DNA of 64,000 nucleotides from PALSA-1004 sp963804885 (GTDB lineage: Bacteria; Pseudomonadota; Gammaproteobacteria; Burkholderiales; SG8-41). Shown piece after piece: positions 33,816-42,911 of this stretch (position 1 is the stretch's first letter; each line of letters starts with the position of its first letter). The translations under genes and the position numbers were made by a program. Under the pieces are notes generated by a model that saw only the letters and a program-made list of their open reading frames with translations, had not been told where the DNA came from and did not search any database. The stretch covers positions 310,001-374,000 of the forward strand of contig CAWDSF010000021.1 of NCBI GenBank assembly GCA_963804885.1. Reading direction: 5' to 3'.

Positions 33816-34886
33816 ATGCAAAAGACGTACAAGATATTGATCATGGGCGCATCGTACGGCTCCCTGTTGGGAACCAAGCTCGCGCTCGCGGGGCACTCGG
33901 TCCATCTGATATGCCTGCCCGCCGAAGCGGATCTGATCAACACGGAAGGCGCGATCGTGCGCATGCCGATCAAGGGTCGCGAAGGCCTGGTCGAAATCAA
34001 TTCCAAGAAGCTGCCGGGCAAAATGACCGCGGGCGGCACGCAGGGCGTCAATCCCGGCGAATACGATCTCGTCGCGCTCGCGATGCAGGAGCCGCAATAC
34101 CGCTCGCCCGGCGTGCGCGAGCTGCTCGATGCGGTCGCCAAAGCCAAGGTGCCGTGCATGTCGATCATGAACATGCCGCCGCTTACCTATTTGAGGCGCA
34201 TCCCCGGCGTCGATGCCGACAAGTGCAAAGACTGTTACACCGACGCCACGGTATGGAATAACTTCGAGACGAAACTGATGACGCTGTGCAGTCCCGATCC
34301 GCAGGCGTTCCGTCCGCCCGAAGAGAAAGTCAACGTGCTGCAGGTCCGCCTGCCGACCAACTTCAAGGCCGCGCGCTTCGATTCCGACGCGCACACCGCG
34401 ATGCTGCGCCAACTCGAGAAGGACGTCGACGCGGTGCGCTTCGACGTCGCCGGCACCAAAATCGAATTGCCGGTGAAGCTCAAGACGCACGATTCGGTGT
34501 TCGTGCCGCTCGCCAAATGGAGCATGCTGATCGCCGGCAACTATCGCTGCGTGCAGAAAGACGCGGCGCGCTCGATCAAGGATGCCGTGCATACCGACCT
34601 CGAGGCCACGCGCGCGGTCTACAACTGGGTCGTCAAGCTGTGCCTGCTGCTCGGCGCAGCCGAGAAGGACCTCGTGCCGTTTGAAAAATACGCAAACGCC
34701 GCACTGTCGCTCGGCAGCCCGTCATCCGCGGCGCGCGCGCTGTTCGCCGGCGCGCCGTACATCGAACGCGTCGACCGCCTGGTGCAGACCATCGCGAAGC
34801 AAAAAGGCATGCAGTCGGACGTGCTCGACGAAACGGTCAAGCTCGTCGATGCGCGGCTCGAACTCAATCGCAAAGCCGCCAAATAG
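33816..34886 (+). CDS. Ketopantoate reductase (ApbA/PanE)-like dehydrogenase
   Basis: A 356-residue protein with the N-terminal Rossmann motif KILIMGASYGSLLGTKLALAG (GxxxGxxxG variant of the PanE glycine motif) and the following DLVALAMQEPQYRSPGV. The middle and C-terminal helical part (LPVKLKTHDSVFVPLAKWSMLIAGNYRC) is longer than in ordinary PanE (about 300 residues) and poorly matched to it, so it is likely a distinct NAD(P)-dependent dehydrogenase of the 6-phosphogluconate-dehydrogenase superfamily. ATG 33816 has GGAG seven bases upstream. It precedes the insertion-bearing Bug gene by 20 bp and is probably co-transcribed with it. Confidence 0.8.
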   Translation: MQKTYKILIMGASYGSLLGTKLALAGHSVHLICLPAEADLINTEGAIVRMPIKGREGLVEINSKKLPGKMTAGGTQGVNPGEYDLVALAMQEPQYRSPGVRELLDAVAKAKVPCMSIMNMPPLTYLRRIPGVDADKCKDCYTDATVWNNFETKLMTLCSPDPQAFRPPEEKVNVLQVRLPTNFKAARFDSDAHTAMLRQLEKDVDAVRFDVAGTKIELPVKLKTHDSVFVPLAKWSMLIAGNYRCVQKDAARSIKDAVHTDLEATRAVYNWVVKLCLLLGAAEKDLVPFEKYANAALSLGSPSSAARALFAGAPYIERVDRLVQTIAKQKGMQSDVLDETVKLVDARLELNRKAAK

Positions 34887-34906
34887 GCGCTCATCATAGC
34901 CACGGC

Positions 34907-36019
34907 ATGTCGCGCTGGGCGGTCCTTTTACTGATTGCCGGCGCGACGGCGGCGTCCGTCGCCGCGCAGACGTATCCCGCGAAAACAGTCCGCGTAATCG
35001 TCCCTTATGCAACAAGGGGGACGGACGCGAGCAGTGAACAGGGCTCCCGCTTGCGGGATGAGAACGTCCGCGACTCGGCCGCGGCCCCCGTCTTGATCGC
35101 ACAAGCGTCCGTTCTACGCGAACAATATCCAAGTCGCACCCTGCGCGTGATTGTTCCGTATGCAACAGGGGGCGGTACGGACATCATGACGCGCGCCGTG
35201 ACGCAGAAGCTGACCGAAATATGGGGGCAGCAGATCGTCGTCGACAACCGCGCCGGCGGCGGCACCGTGATCGGAACGCAGTTGGCGGCCAACGCGCCAG
35301 CGGATGGCTACACGCTGTTCGCGGCGGCTCCGAGCCTCGCTATCAATCCCACCACGCGGCCCGGGCTGCCGTACGACGCGGTGAAGGATTTCAAGCCGAT
35401 CACGCAAATTGCCTTTCAACCCTATGTGCTCGTCACGAACCCGAAGGTGCCGGTGCGCGATGTCAGGGAATTCATCGCGCTCGCCAGCGAGCGTCCCGAC
35501 ACGCTCAATTTCGGCTCGACCGGCGTGGGCAGCGGCTCGCACCTGGCGGGAGAGCTTTTCAAGTTCATGACGCATACGCGGCCGCAGCATGTTTCCTACA
35601 AAGGCATGGGGCCGGCCGTCGTCGACGTGATCGGCGGTCAAACTCAATTCATATTCGGCAGCGTGCTCGCGGTGGTGCCGCACATGCGCAGCGGACGGCT
35701 GCGCGGGCTGGGCGTTTCGAGTGAGCGCCGCAGCGCGTCGCTGCCGGCGCTGCCGACCATTGCCGAAGCCGGCGTGCCGGGCTACGGCACGGTTTCATGG
35801 TGCGGGATGCTCGTACCGTCCGGTGTGCCGGATGCAATCGTCGCGAAACTCAACGCCGACATCAATACGGTCATCTCGCGCGCGGATATGCGCGAGCGCT
35901 TCCTGACAGATGGCGCTGAGCCCGCCGGCGGCTCGTCCGCAGATTTCGGTCGGCTGATCGGCGACGAGATCGTGAAGTGGCGCAAAGTCATCAAGGCCGC
36001 CGACATCAGGATAGACTGA
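34907..36019 (+). CDS. Bug/TctC-type receptor with in-frame 51-residue insertion
   Basis: A 370-residue periplasmic receptor, about 45 residues longer than its relatives. After the leader (LLIAGATAASVAAQ) the mature start YPAKTVRVIVPYATRGTD is followed by ASSEQGSRLRDENVRDSAAA and then a second mature-like start YPSRTLRVIVPYATGGGTD. The two YP pairs are exactly 153 bases apart (34973 and 35126). The remainder is standard: VDNRAGGGTVIGTQL, PADGYTLFAAAP, HVSYKGMGPAVVDVIGG and LPTIAEAGVPGYG. It shares the insertion with the Bug gene at 13508 but otherwise differs strongly from it. It is followed by two frameshifted genes. Confidence 0.9.
   Translation: MSRWAVLLLIAGATAASVAAQTYPAKTVRVIVPYATRGTDASSEQGSRLRDENVRDSAAAPVLIAQASVLREQYPSRTLRVIVPYATGGGTDIMTRAVTQKLTEIWGQQIVVDNRAGGGTVIGTQLAANAPADGYTLFAAAPSLAINPTTRPGLPYDAVKDFKPITQIAFQPYVLVTNPKVPVRDVREFIALASERPDTLNFGSTGVGSGSHLAGELFKFMTHTRPQHVSYKGMGPAVVDVIGGQTQFIFGSVLAVVPHMRSGRLRGLGVSSERRSASLPALPTIAEAGVPGYGTVSWCGMLVPSGVPDAIVAKLNADINTVISRADMRERFLTDGAEPAGGSSADFGRLIGDEIVKWRKVIKAADIRID
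34973..35136 (+). repeat. In-frame inserted repeat in Bug gene, copy B
   Basis: The 83-bp core at 35027-35109 starts GCGAGCAGTGAACAGGGCTC, includes the hairpin TCCCGCTTGCGGGA and the palindrome GGCCGCGGCC, and ends with the code for VLIAQAS. CAATATCCAAGTCG at 35123-35136 matches copy A exactly, while the 13 bases before it do not. The unit keeps the reading frame open. Confidence 0.8.
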
Positions 36020-36063
36020 ACGCGCGCAATTTTTTGCAGTCCCACCGTACCGGTACCGACGCC

Positions 36064-36490
36064 ATGAAGAAACCTTTTGCACAACGCATTGCCGCGATGA
36101 ACGCGATGTACAAGCTGCCCGCGTGCGACACGCCGACGCTTCCGGAAAACGTCGCCGATCGGTTGGTCAAGTTCAAGGCGACCTTGCTCGACGAAGTTCA
36201 CGAGATCGACGAGATCGTGCAGCTCGCGAATTCCGGCGCCAGCGCAAACGACGTCGCGGTGGCGATCGCCGACGTGCTCGGCGACATCATGGTTTATTGC
36301 CGCTCCGAAGCCCTTGAAATACGGCCTGCCGCTCGAAGACGTGCTCGACATCATCATGGACAGCAACGAGAGCAAGCTGGGCGCCGACGGCAAACCGATC
36401 TACGACGCGAACGGCAAGTTCCTGAAGGGCCCGAATTACTGGAAGCCCGAGCCGAAGATCAAGGCGTTGCTCGATTCGTTAAAGCCCTGA
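36064..36490 (+). pseudogene. MazG/PRA-PH-like nucleotide pyrophosphohydrolase, frameshifted
   Basis: The first frame gives MKKPFAQRIAAMNAMYKLP, then DEVHEIDEIVQLAN with acidic residues as in the ExxE helix of all-alpha NTP pyrophosphohydrolases, then DVLGDIMVYCRSEA. After CCC at 36311-36313 the frame must move by one base to continue LKYGLPLEDVLDIIMDSNES and GPNYWKPEPKIKALLDSLKP before TGA at 36488. Removing one C restores a 141-residue protein of normal family length. It is either a consensus error or a recent mutation. The family removes pyrophosphate from nucleotides or related metabolites. It follows the Bug gene by 44 bp. Confidence 0.8.
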
Positions 36491-36515
36491 TCCATCGTTT
36501 CAGCACGATTCCGCC

Positions 36516-37341
36516 ATGACTGCATCGCCGGATTCAATGATCGTCTGCCAGGTGAGCGATATGCACCTGATGGCCGGCGGCAAGCTCGCGTACGGCGTCG
36601 TCGACACGGCAGCGCACTTCAGACGCTGCATCGCGCACATTCAGGCGCTGCCGCAGCCCCCGGATGTCGTCGTGATGACCGGCGATCTCGTCGATGGCGG
36701 CCAGCCGGCGCAATACGCGCTGCTGCGCGAAATCATCGCGCCGTTGTCGATGCCGGTGTATTTGATTCCCGGCAATCACGACGACCGCGAGGCGCTGCGC
36801 GCGGCATTTCCCGATCACGCTTACCTGAACCAGTTCCCGCCTTTCATCCAGTACGCGATCGAAGAACACGAGCGTGCGCATCGTCGCCATCGATACCGTC
36901 ATTCCAGGCCAGGCCGGCGGAGAGCTGTGCGCGCAGCGCCTGGAGTGGCTCGCGCTGACGCTCGCGACCGCGCCGCAGAGACCGACGCTGCTGCTCATGC
37001 ATCATCCGCCGTTCGCCACCGGCATCGGGTTCATGGACGAGATCGGGCTCGCCAATCCCGAAGCGCTTGCGCAGGTCGTAAGCAAACATGCGCAAATCGA
37101 GCGCATCCTGTGCGGCCATCTGCACCGGCCGATCCAGGCGCGTTTCGCCGGCACGCTCGCGTGCACGGCGCCGAGCACCGCGCACCAGATCACGCTCGAT
37201 CTCGCGCGCGCTGCGCCAGAGACATTCACCATGGAACCGCCCGCCTATTTCGTTCATGCGTGGAATGCGCAATCCGGCGTCGTGACGCATACTGCCTATG
37301 TCGGCGATTTCCCGGGTCCATACTCGTTTGGAATGGGTTAG
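36516..37341 (+). pseudogene. CpdA-like metallophosphoesterase, frameshifted
   Basis: A calcineurin-like phosphoesterase of about 275 residues. The metal motifs are VSDMHLM (DxH), MTGDLVDGG (GDxxD) and IPGNHDD in the first frame, and LLMHHPPF and CGHLHRP (GHxH) in the second. The frame changes by one base at about 36873: after EEHE an extra C precedes GTGCGCATCGTC, which encodes VRIVAIDT. All catalytic positions are present if the frames are joined. Family members include cyclic-AMP phosphodiesterase. It lies 26 bp after the frameshifted MazG-like gene, so the two disruptions are adjacent. Confidence 0.82.
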
Positions 37342-37380
37342 CGCCGGCCGCAAAATAAAGCAGGCAAGGAGGACTACTCA

Positions 37381-38361
37381 ATGAAGAAATTGCCGGCCGC
37401 CGCGGTTCGCATCGTCATTCCCGCCCTGCTCGCATTCATTGCATGCGCCGTTCACGCCCAGGCCCAATACCCCGTCCGCACGGTGCGCATCATCGTGCCC
37501 ACGTCGCCGCCCGGCGGCGCCGACGTCGTCGCGCGCTCGGTGGCGCCAGGACTGTCGGAGCGTCTGGGCCAGCAGGTGATCGTCGACAACCGCGCCGGGG
37601 CGAGCACCATGATCGGTCATGAGATGGCGGCGAAAGCGCCGCCCGACGGTTACACGCTGGTGATGGGCATCAGCACGCTCGCGATCAATCCCGCGACGTT
37701 CAAGCACGTGCCGTACGATGCGCTGCGCGACTTCGCGCCGATCACGCAGGCGGCGATCCAGACGCTGGTGCTCGCGACGCATCCGTCTTTTCCGGCGCGC
37801 AACGTGAAGGAGCTGATCGCGATTGCGAAGGCGCGCCCGGGCGACGTTTCATTTTCCTCGCCCGGCTTCGGCACCAACCCGGAAATGGGCATGGAGCTTT
37901 TTCTCTATTTGACCGGAACACGCATGCTGCACGTGCCGTACCGCGGCGGCGGCGAATCGATCCTTGCGCTGGTGGCCGGCCATGTATCGGTCACCGTCGC
38001 CTCGATGCTCGGCACCATGCCGCACGTGCGCAGCGGCAAGCTGCGCGCATTGGGCGTGACGAGCAGCAAGCGCGTCGCTACTGCAGCCGACGTGCCGACC
38101 GTCGCCGAAGGCGGCGTGCCCGGCTACGAATCGTTGCAGTGGTACGGATTGCTGGCGCCGACCGGCACGCCGAAAGAAATTATCGCGCGCCTGAATCGCG
38201 AAGCCGTCGCGGTGCTGCGCAATCCGGACATCATGACGCGCCTCGCCAACGACGGCACGGAAATCGTCGCCGGCACGCCGGAGGAATTCGGCGCGTACAT
38301 CCGCGCCGAAACCGACAAGTGGGCGAAGGTCGTAAAGGCGGCCGGGATCAAACCCGAATAG
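37381..38361 (+). CDS. Bug/TctC-type tripartite tricarboxylate receptor
   Basis: A 326-residue periplasmic receptor with the leader MKKLPAAAVRIVIPALLAFI ending near HAQA. Motifs: YPVRTVRIIVPTSPPGGADVVAR (GGAD in place of GGGTD), VDNRAGASTMIG, PPDGYTLVMGIS, HVPYRGGGESILALVAGHV and VPTVAEGGVPGYE. GGAGG lies nine bases before ATG. It follows the phosphoesterase gene by 40 bp and is convergent with the SDR gene. Confidence 0.92.
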   Translation: MKKLPAAAVRIVIPALLAFIACAVHAQAQYPVRTVRIIVPTSPPGGADVVARSVAPGLSERLGQQVIVDNRAGASTMIGHEMAAKAPPDGYTLVMGISTLAINPATFKHVPYDALRDFAPITQAAIQTLVLATHPSFPARNVKELIAIAKARPGDVSFSSPGFGTNPEMGMELFLYLTGTRMLHVPYRGGGESILALVAGHVSVTVASMLGTMPHVRSGKLRALGVTSSKRVATAADVPTVAEGGVPGYESLQWYGLLAPTGTPKEIIARLNREAVAVLRNPDIMTRLANDGTEIVAGTPEEFGAYIRAETDKWAKVVKAAGIKPE

Positions 38362-38364
38362 CCG

Positions 38365-39327
38365 CTACGCGCTCTTCTTCTGATCGCCCGATTTCACCGC
38401 GTCGGCCTTCTTCACCGGCGGCGCGACCGGCACGATGCCCGTCATCAGCGAGCCCGGCACGGTTTCGATCAGCTCGTCGACGGTGAACATGCCGTCGTCG
38501 CCCTTGTGCAGGAACTTGTAGTCTTCGCCGAAATAATAGGTGTTGATGCGGCCGCGCTCGACGTGGAAGACCTGGCCGTTGATTTGGTCGGCGTGATCGG
38601 TGCACAGGTAGGCGACCATAGGCGCGATGTATTCCGGACCGCGGTGCACGAGCGTGAGCTCGTATTGCTCCTTGGTCATGAGTCCCGCTTCGAATTTGCG
38701 CCGGCGGTTTTCCTTGACGGTGTCGGTCAACGTCATGCGCGTGTCGGCCGCGGGGCAGATCGCGTTGGCGGTGATGCCGTTCTTGTACGTTTCCTTGGCG
38801 ATCGAGCGCGTCAGCGCGATGATGCCGGCCTTCGATGCGCTGTAGTTGCACTGGCCGACGGAGCCCTTGAACGCATCGGACGAGAAATTCACGATGCGGC
38901 CGTGGCCCGCCTGGCGCATGTACTTGATCGCGTGATGGCACAGGTTCCAATGCCCCTTCAAGTGCACCATGACCACGGCGTCGAAATCGTCTTCCGACAT
39001 GTTCCAGATCATGCGCTCGCGCAGATTGCCGGCGACGTTGACGACGATGTCGATTTTGCCGAATTGCTCGATGCACTGATTGATCATCAGGCCGGCCTTC
39101 AGGTAATCGGCGACCGAATCGTAGTTGGGCACGGCTTTGCCGCCCGCCTTCTTGATCTCGGCGACGACGTCATCGGCCGGGCGCTCTTCGGTTTTCTCGC
39201 CGCCGCGACCCACGCCGGGATCGTTGACGACGACGCTCGCGCCCTGCTCCGCCAACAACAATGCAACCGCCCTGCCGATGCCGCGGCCGGCCCCCGTTAC
39301 GACTGCTGCTTTTCCTTTCAAATGCAT
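38365..39327 (-). CDS. Short-chain dehydrogenase/reductase
   Basis: A 320-residue classical SDR with a C-terminal extension. The cofactor loop is VTGAGRGIGRA, then VNDPGVGRGGEK (insertion typical of the peroxisomal-MFE type), VNVAGN replacing NNAG, and the active site Ser (NFSSDAF) with Tyr-Lys in NYSASKAG. The C-terminal 70 residues (VERGRINTYYFGEDYKFLHK and a Lys-rich tail) are unusual for a plain SDR. The group oxidises 3-hydroxyacyl-CoA or steroid-like substrates. ATG 39327 has AAGGAGA upstream and is preferred to 39357. It lies downstream of a Bug gene on the same strand, 22 bp apart. Confidence 0.88.
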   Translation of the reverse strand: MHLKGKAAVVTGAGRGIGRAVALLLAEQGASVVVNDPGVGRGGEKTEERPADDVVAEIKKAGGKAVPNYDSVADYLKAGLMINQCIEQFGKIDIVVNVAGNLRERMIWNMSEDDFDAVVMVHLKGHWNLCHHAIKYMRQAGHGRIVNFSSDAFKGSVGQCNYSASKAGIIALTRSIAKETYKNGITANAICPAADTRMTLTDTVKENRRRKFEAGLMTKEQYELTLVHRGPEYIAPMVAYLCTDHADQINGQVFHVERGRINTYYFGEDYKFLHKGDDGMFTVDELIETVPGSLMTGIVPVAPPVKKADAVKSGDQKKSA

Positions 39328-39349
39328 GCTGGCTCTCCTTGTGAATTCG

Positions 39350-40330
39350 TTAATCAATTTTAAGGCCGATCGCGCGCACGATCTTCCCGTATTTGTCGAC
39401 TTCCGCTTTGAGGTAAACCGTCATCTGCTCGGCGTTGCGGCTAAACGGCTCGACGCCGAGCGTCGCGAAGCGCTCGCGCAGCTCCGGCGCATTCACTGCT
39501 TTGGCCAATTCCGCATCGAGCCGCGCGACGACGTTATTGGGCGTACCGGCCGGCGCGAGCACCGCGTTCCACAGCACGTGCTCGTAACCCGGCACGCCCG
39601 CTTCCACCATGGTCGGAATATCCGGCGCGATCTGCGACCGCTGCGCCGTCGTCACGGCAAGCCCCCTGACCTTGCCCGCGCGCACGTGCGGCAGGCCGCC
39701 TGCCATGCCGGAAAAATAGGCCGCCATCTGCCCGCTGATCACATCGACCGTTGCCTGGCCGCCGCCCTTGTAGGGAATGTGCACCATCTCGGCACCCGTC
39801 ATCGAGCGGAACAGTTCGTAGGCAAAATGGTCGGAATTGCCGGAGCCCGACGAGGCGACGTTGTAGCCGCGCGGCTTCGCTTTGGCGAGCGCGATCAGGT
39901 CTTTTACCGACTGCACCGGCAACGCGAGGTTGACGATCAGCAGATGCGGGCCGGCGACCGCCTGGCCGACCGGCACGAGATCGCGCAACGCGTCGTAGCC
40001 GAGCTTTTCGTAGGCGCTCACGGCGACCGCGAGCCCGGTATTCGCATAGAGCAGCGCATAACCGTCGGCCGGCGACTTCGCGATGAACTCGGCGCCGATA
40101 TTGCCGCCCGCGCCCGGGCGGTTTTCGAATATGACCTGCTGGCCGAGACCCTCGCTCATCTTCTGCGCCACCAGGCGGCCGACGACGTCGCTCGAGCTGC
40201 CGGCGGGAAAGCCGATGATCATGCGCACCGGTTTCGCCGGAAAAGCCTGCCCCAGCGCGGCGAGCGGCGACCATGCGGCAGTCACTGCCGCAACGGCGCA
40301 CGCGAGCTGCAACCTGGTTGGTTCGGGCAT
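39350..40330 (-). CDS. Bug/TctC-type tripartite tricarboxylate receptor
   Basis: A 326-residue periplasmic receptor, leader ending LAALGQA. Motifs: FPAKPVRMIIGFPAGSSSDVVGR (Ser-rich loop instead of GGGTD, likely changing ligand contacts), ENRPGAGGNIGAEF, PADGYALLYAN, HIPYKGGGQATVDVISGQM and IPTMVEAGVPGYE. AGGAGG lies nine bases before ATG. It is followed by the SDR gene, suggesting that the receptor brings in the SDR substrate or its precursor (inference). It is divergent from the next Bug gene, with about 190 bp between. Confidence 0.92.
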   Translation of the reverse strand: MPEPTRLQLACAVAAVTAAWSPLAALGQAFPAKPVRMIIGFPAGSSSDVVGRLVAQKMSEGLGQQVIFENRPGAGGNIGAEFIAKSPADGYALLYANTGLAVAVSAYEKLGYDALRDLVPVGQAVAGPHLLIVNLALPVQSVKDLIALAKAKPRGYNVASSGSGNSDHFAYELFRSMTGAEMVHIPYKGGGQATVDVISGQMAAYFSGMAGGLPHVRAGKVRGLAVTTAQRSQIAPDIPTMVEAGVPGYEHVLWNAVLAPAGTPNNVVARLDAELAKAVNAPELRERFATLGVEPFSRNAEQMTVYLKAEVDKYGKIVRAIGLKID

Positions 40331-40519
40331 CGGGCGATTCCTCCTGGAGTTAGGATTTTGTCACAGATCGATGCGCGCGTTGCGCGCCGCGCGAGCACAG
40401 GTTTGACTGTAGAATTCGAGAGGCTGGCCGAATGAAACACCACGCGCCGGCATCGCGACAAAACAATGGCAGCGAGTACGAAATGCGATGGCTGCATACC
40501 GTCGCACGGGGGAGTATCG

Positions 40520-41482
40520 ATGTTGCACGCACAAAGACTGGCCGGCTGTCTGCTCTGCGCGCTGCTGCTCGCGGCGGCGCCGGCGTGCGCGCAAAATTTC
40601 CCCGACAAGAACATCACGCTGCTGCATGCGTATTCGCCGGGGAGCAGCAGCAGCGTAACCTTGCGCGCGATCGGCGAGGCCGCAACGAAGACGCTCGGCA
40701 AGAAAATCGTCGTCGAAGACAAGCCGGGCGCCGGCGGGGCGCTCGCGCCGACATACATGCTGAAAATGGGCAAACCTGACGGCTACACGCTGTCGCAGCT
40801 GCCGCAGCCGATCCTGCGCATTCCGCACATCCAGAAAGTCGAGTTCGACGCGTTGAACGATTTCACCTGGATCATCCGCATCGTCGATTACACCTACGCG
40901 CTCGTGGTCAAGAACGAGGCGCAGTGGCGCAGCATCAACGAGCTCGTCAACTACGCGAAAGCCAACCCGGGCAAGCTGACTTACGCGACTTCGGGCGTCG
41001 GCGTTACCATGCACATGGTGATGGAAGAGCTTGCGACGATGAACGGCATCAAATGGGTGCACGCGCCGCATCGCACCACCGCCGACATGATGAACGCCGT
41101 GATCGGCGGGCATATCGACATGGTCGCCGCCGCGGTAAGCTATGCACCGCTCGTCGACGCGGGCAAGATCCGCGTGCTCGCAATCCTCGGCGCGAACCGC
41201 ATCAAGCGCTGGCCGAATATACCGACCGCGAAGGAAATGGGCTATGACGTCAATGCCAGCTCGTCGTACGGCATCGGCGGCCCCAAAGGCATGGACCCGA
41301 AAGTCGTCAAGACGCTGCACGACGCCTTCAGGAAAGGCCTCGACGATCCCGATTTCATCAGGACCATGGAACAATACGACCAGGTGAGAAGCTATCTGAA
41401 CACCGAAGACTACACGCGGTGGGCGCGCGAGCAGTATGCAGTCGAGAAAACCGTGGTCGAGCAATTTGGATTGAAACAGTAA
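40520..41482 (+). CDS. Bug/TctC-type tripartite tricarboxylate receptor (divergent)
   Basis: A 320-residue periplasmic receptor, leader MLHAQRLAGCLLCALLLAAAP ending ACAQ. It keeps FPDKNITLLHAYSPGSSSSVTLR (Ser-rich loop), VEDKPGAGGALAP, PDGYTLSQLPQPILRIPH, and an altered HAPHRTTADMMNAVIGG in place of the usual HVPYKG motif. It is thus the most divergent Bug protein of the window. ATG 40520 has GGGGAG upstream, so 18 upstream codons are rejected. It begins an operon with the CoA-transferase and OYE genes. Confidence 0.88.
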   Translation: MLHAQRLAGCLLCALLLAAAPACAQNFPDKNITLLHAYSPGSSSSVTLRAIGEAATKTLGKKIVVEDKPGAGGALAPTYMLKMGKPDGYTLSQLPQPILRIPHIQKVEFDALNDFTWIIRIVDYTYALVVKNEAQWRSINELVNYAKANPGKLTYATSGVGVTMHMVMEELATMNGIKWVHAPHRTTADMMNAVIGGHIDMVAAAVSYAPLVDAGKIRVLAILGANRIKRWPNIPTAKEMGYDVNASSSYGIGGPKGMDPKVVKTLHDAFRKGLDDPDFIRTMEQYDQVRSYLNTEDYTRWAREQYAVEKTVVEQFGLKQ

Positions 41483-41500
41483 CAACGACAAGGACAAAGC

Positions 41501-42892
41501 ATGGACAAGGCAATCGACACCCCGCAACAAGCCATCGCCGACATTCCCGACGGCGCGACCATCGCGATCGCCGGCTTCAGCGTCGGCCACCGCTTCGCGA
41601 CGAGCCTGATACTCGCGCTGCGCGACAAGGGCACCAAAAACCTGTGCCTCGTGTGCAATTCGCTCGGCGATCCGGGCGCGCAGCGCGGCCAGATCCTCGC
41701 CGAAAACAAGCAGGTCAAAAAACTGATCGCCGCGTTTTCGGTCCGGCCCGGCACGCCCACGTCGAGCGAGGACCAGATCGTCGCCGGCACCATGGAAGTC
41801 GAACTCGTGCCGCAGGGCATCCTGGTCGAGCGCTGCCGCGCGGGCGGTGCGGGCATCCCGGCGTTCTATTCGCCGACCAGCGTGGGCACCGACATCGCGA
41901 ACGGCAAGGAGACGCGCGAGTTCGGCGGCAAGCAATACGTGCTCGAGCATGCGATCCACGTCGACTACGCATTCCTGCGCGGCTATCGCGCCGATCGCCT
42001 CGGCAATGTCCAGTTCCGCGGCGGCAGCCAGAACTTCAACCCGAGCTTCGCCAAGGCGGCGCGCGTGGCCATCGTCGAAGTCGATGAAATCGTCGAGGCC
42101 GGCGTCATTCCGCCCGAGCTCATCGACCTGCCGGGAATTTTCGTGTCGCGCGTGGTCAAGACGACGCAGGTCGTCGACGGCAAGGCATGGCGGCGGCCCG
42201 AGCGGCGGCCGTCCGATCAGCCGCGGTTGTATAACGGCAAGCCGGCGCTGACGCGCGCGGGCATCGCCAAGCGCGCCGCCGCGCTCGTGAAGGACGGCAC
42301 TTACGTCAATCTCGGCGTGGGCATCCCGACGATGGTTTCGAACTTTCTGCAAAAACGCGACGTGATACTGCATGCCGAGAATGGCGTGCTCGGCTACGGC
42401 GAGATGGTGACGGGCGACGACGTCGACCCGGACATCTACAACGCCGCCGGCCAGTTCGTGTCGTTGAAACCGGGCGCGTCGTTCTTCGACAGCGTGACGT
42501 CGTTCGAGATGGCGCGCGGCGGACGCATCGACACCGTGATTCTCGGCGCGTACGAAGTCGACCAGACCGGCAGTGTGGCCAACTGGAGCACGGCGGATGC
42601 GAAGCGCGGCGGCATCGGCGGTGCGATGGACCTGCTGTCGGGCAAAGGCGATCTCATCATCGTGATGGAACACACCGACAGCAAAGGCCGGCCGAAAGTG
42701 AAGAAAAAATGCGCCTATCCGCTGACTGGCAAAGGCTGCGTCAACTATGTCGTCACCGATCTGGCGCTGCTGCACTGGCAGGACGGCAAGTTCGTGCTCG
42801 AAGAGGTCGCTCCGGGATTCACGCCCGAGGAAGTGATGAAACTCGGCGACATGGAAATGACGCCTGCGGCGAACGTAAAAAACATGGCGTGA
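41501..42892 (+). CDS. Fused alpha/beta class I CoA-transferase (3-oxoacid/acetate CoA-transferase-like)
   Basis: A 463-residue protein with both subunits of a class I CoA-transferase in one chain. The A part (residues about 1-235) begins IADIPDGATIAIAGFSVGHRF; the B part begins near LTRAGIAKRAAALVKDGTYVNLG. The catalytic Glu is in HAENGVLGYGE. GAYEVDQTGSVANWSTADAKRGGIGGAMDL and the KCAYPLTGKGCVNYVVTDLAL end are typical of SCOT enzymes. It transfers CoA between succinyl- or acetyl-CoA and another acid. It follows the Bug gene by 18 bp and precedes the OYE gene by 19 bp, a clear operon for importing and activating an unsaturated acid (inference). Confidence 0.92.
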   Translation: MDKAIDTPQQAIADIPDGATIAIAGFSVGHRFATSLILALRDKGTKNLCLVCNSLGDPGAQRGQILAENKQVKKLIAAFSVRPGTPTSSEDQIVAGTMEVELVPQGILVERCRAGGAGIPAFYSPTSVGTDIANGKETREFGGKQYVLEHAIHVDYAFLRGYRADRLGNVQFRGGSQNFNPSFAKAARVAIVEVDEIVEAGVIPPELIDLPGIFVSRVVKTTQVVDGKAWRRPERRPSDQPRLYNGKPALTRAGIAKRAAALVKDGTYVNLGVGIPTMVSNFLQKRDVILHAENGVLGYGEMVTGDDVDPDIYNAAGQFVSLKPGASFFDSVTSFEMARGGRIDTVILGAYEVDQTGSVANWSTADAKRGGIGGAMDLLSGKGDLIIVMEHTDSKGRPKVKKKCAYPLTGKGCVNYVVTDLALLHWQDGKFVLEEVAPGFTPEEVMKLGDMEMTPAANVKNMA

Positions 42893-42911
42893 ACGGGCAG
42901 GACGAACGCGC

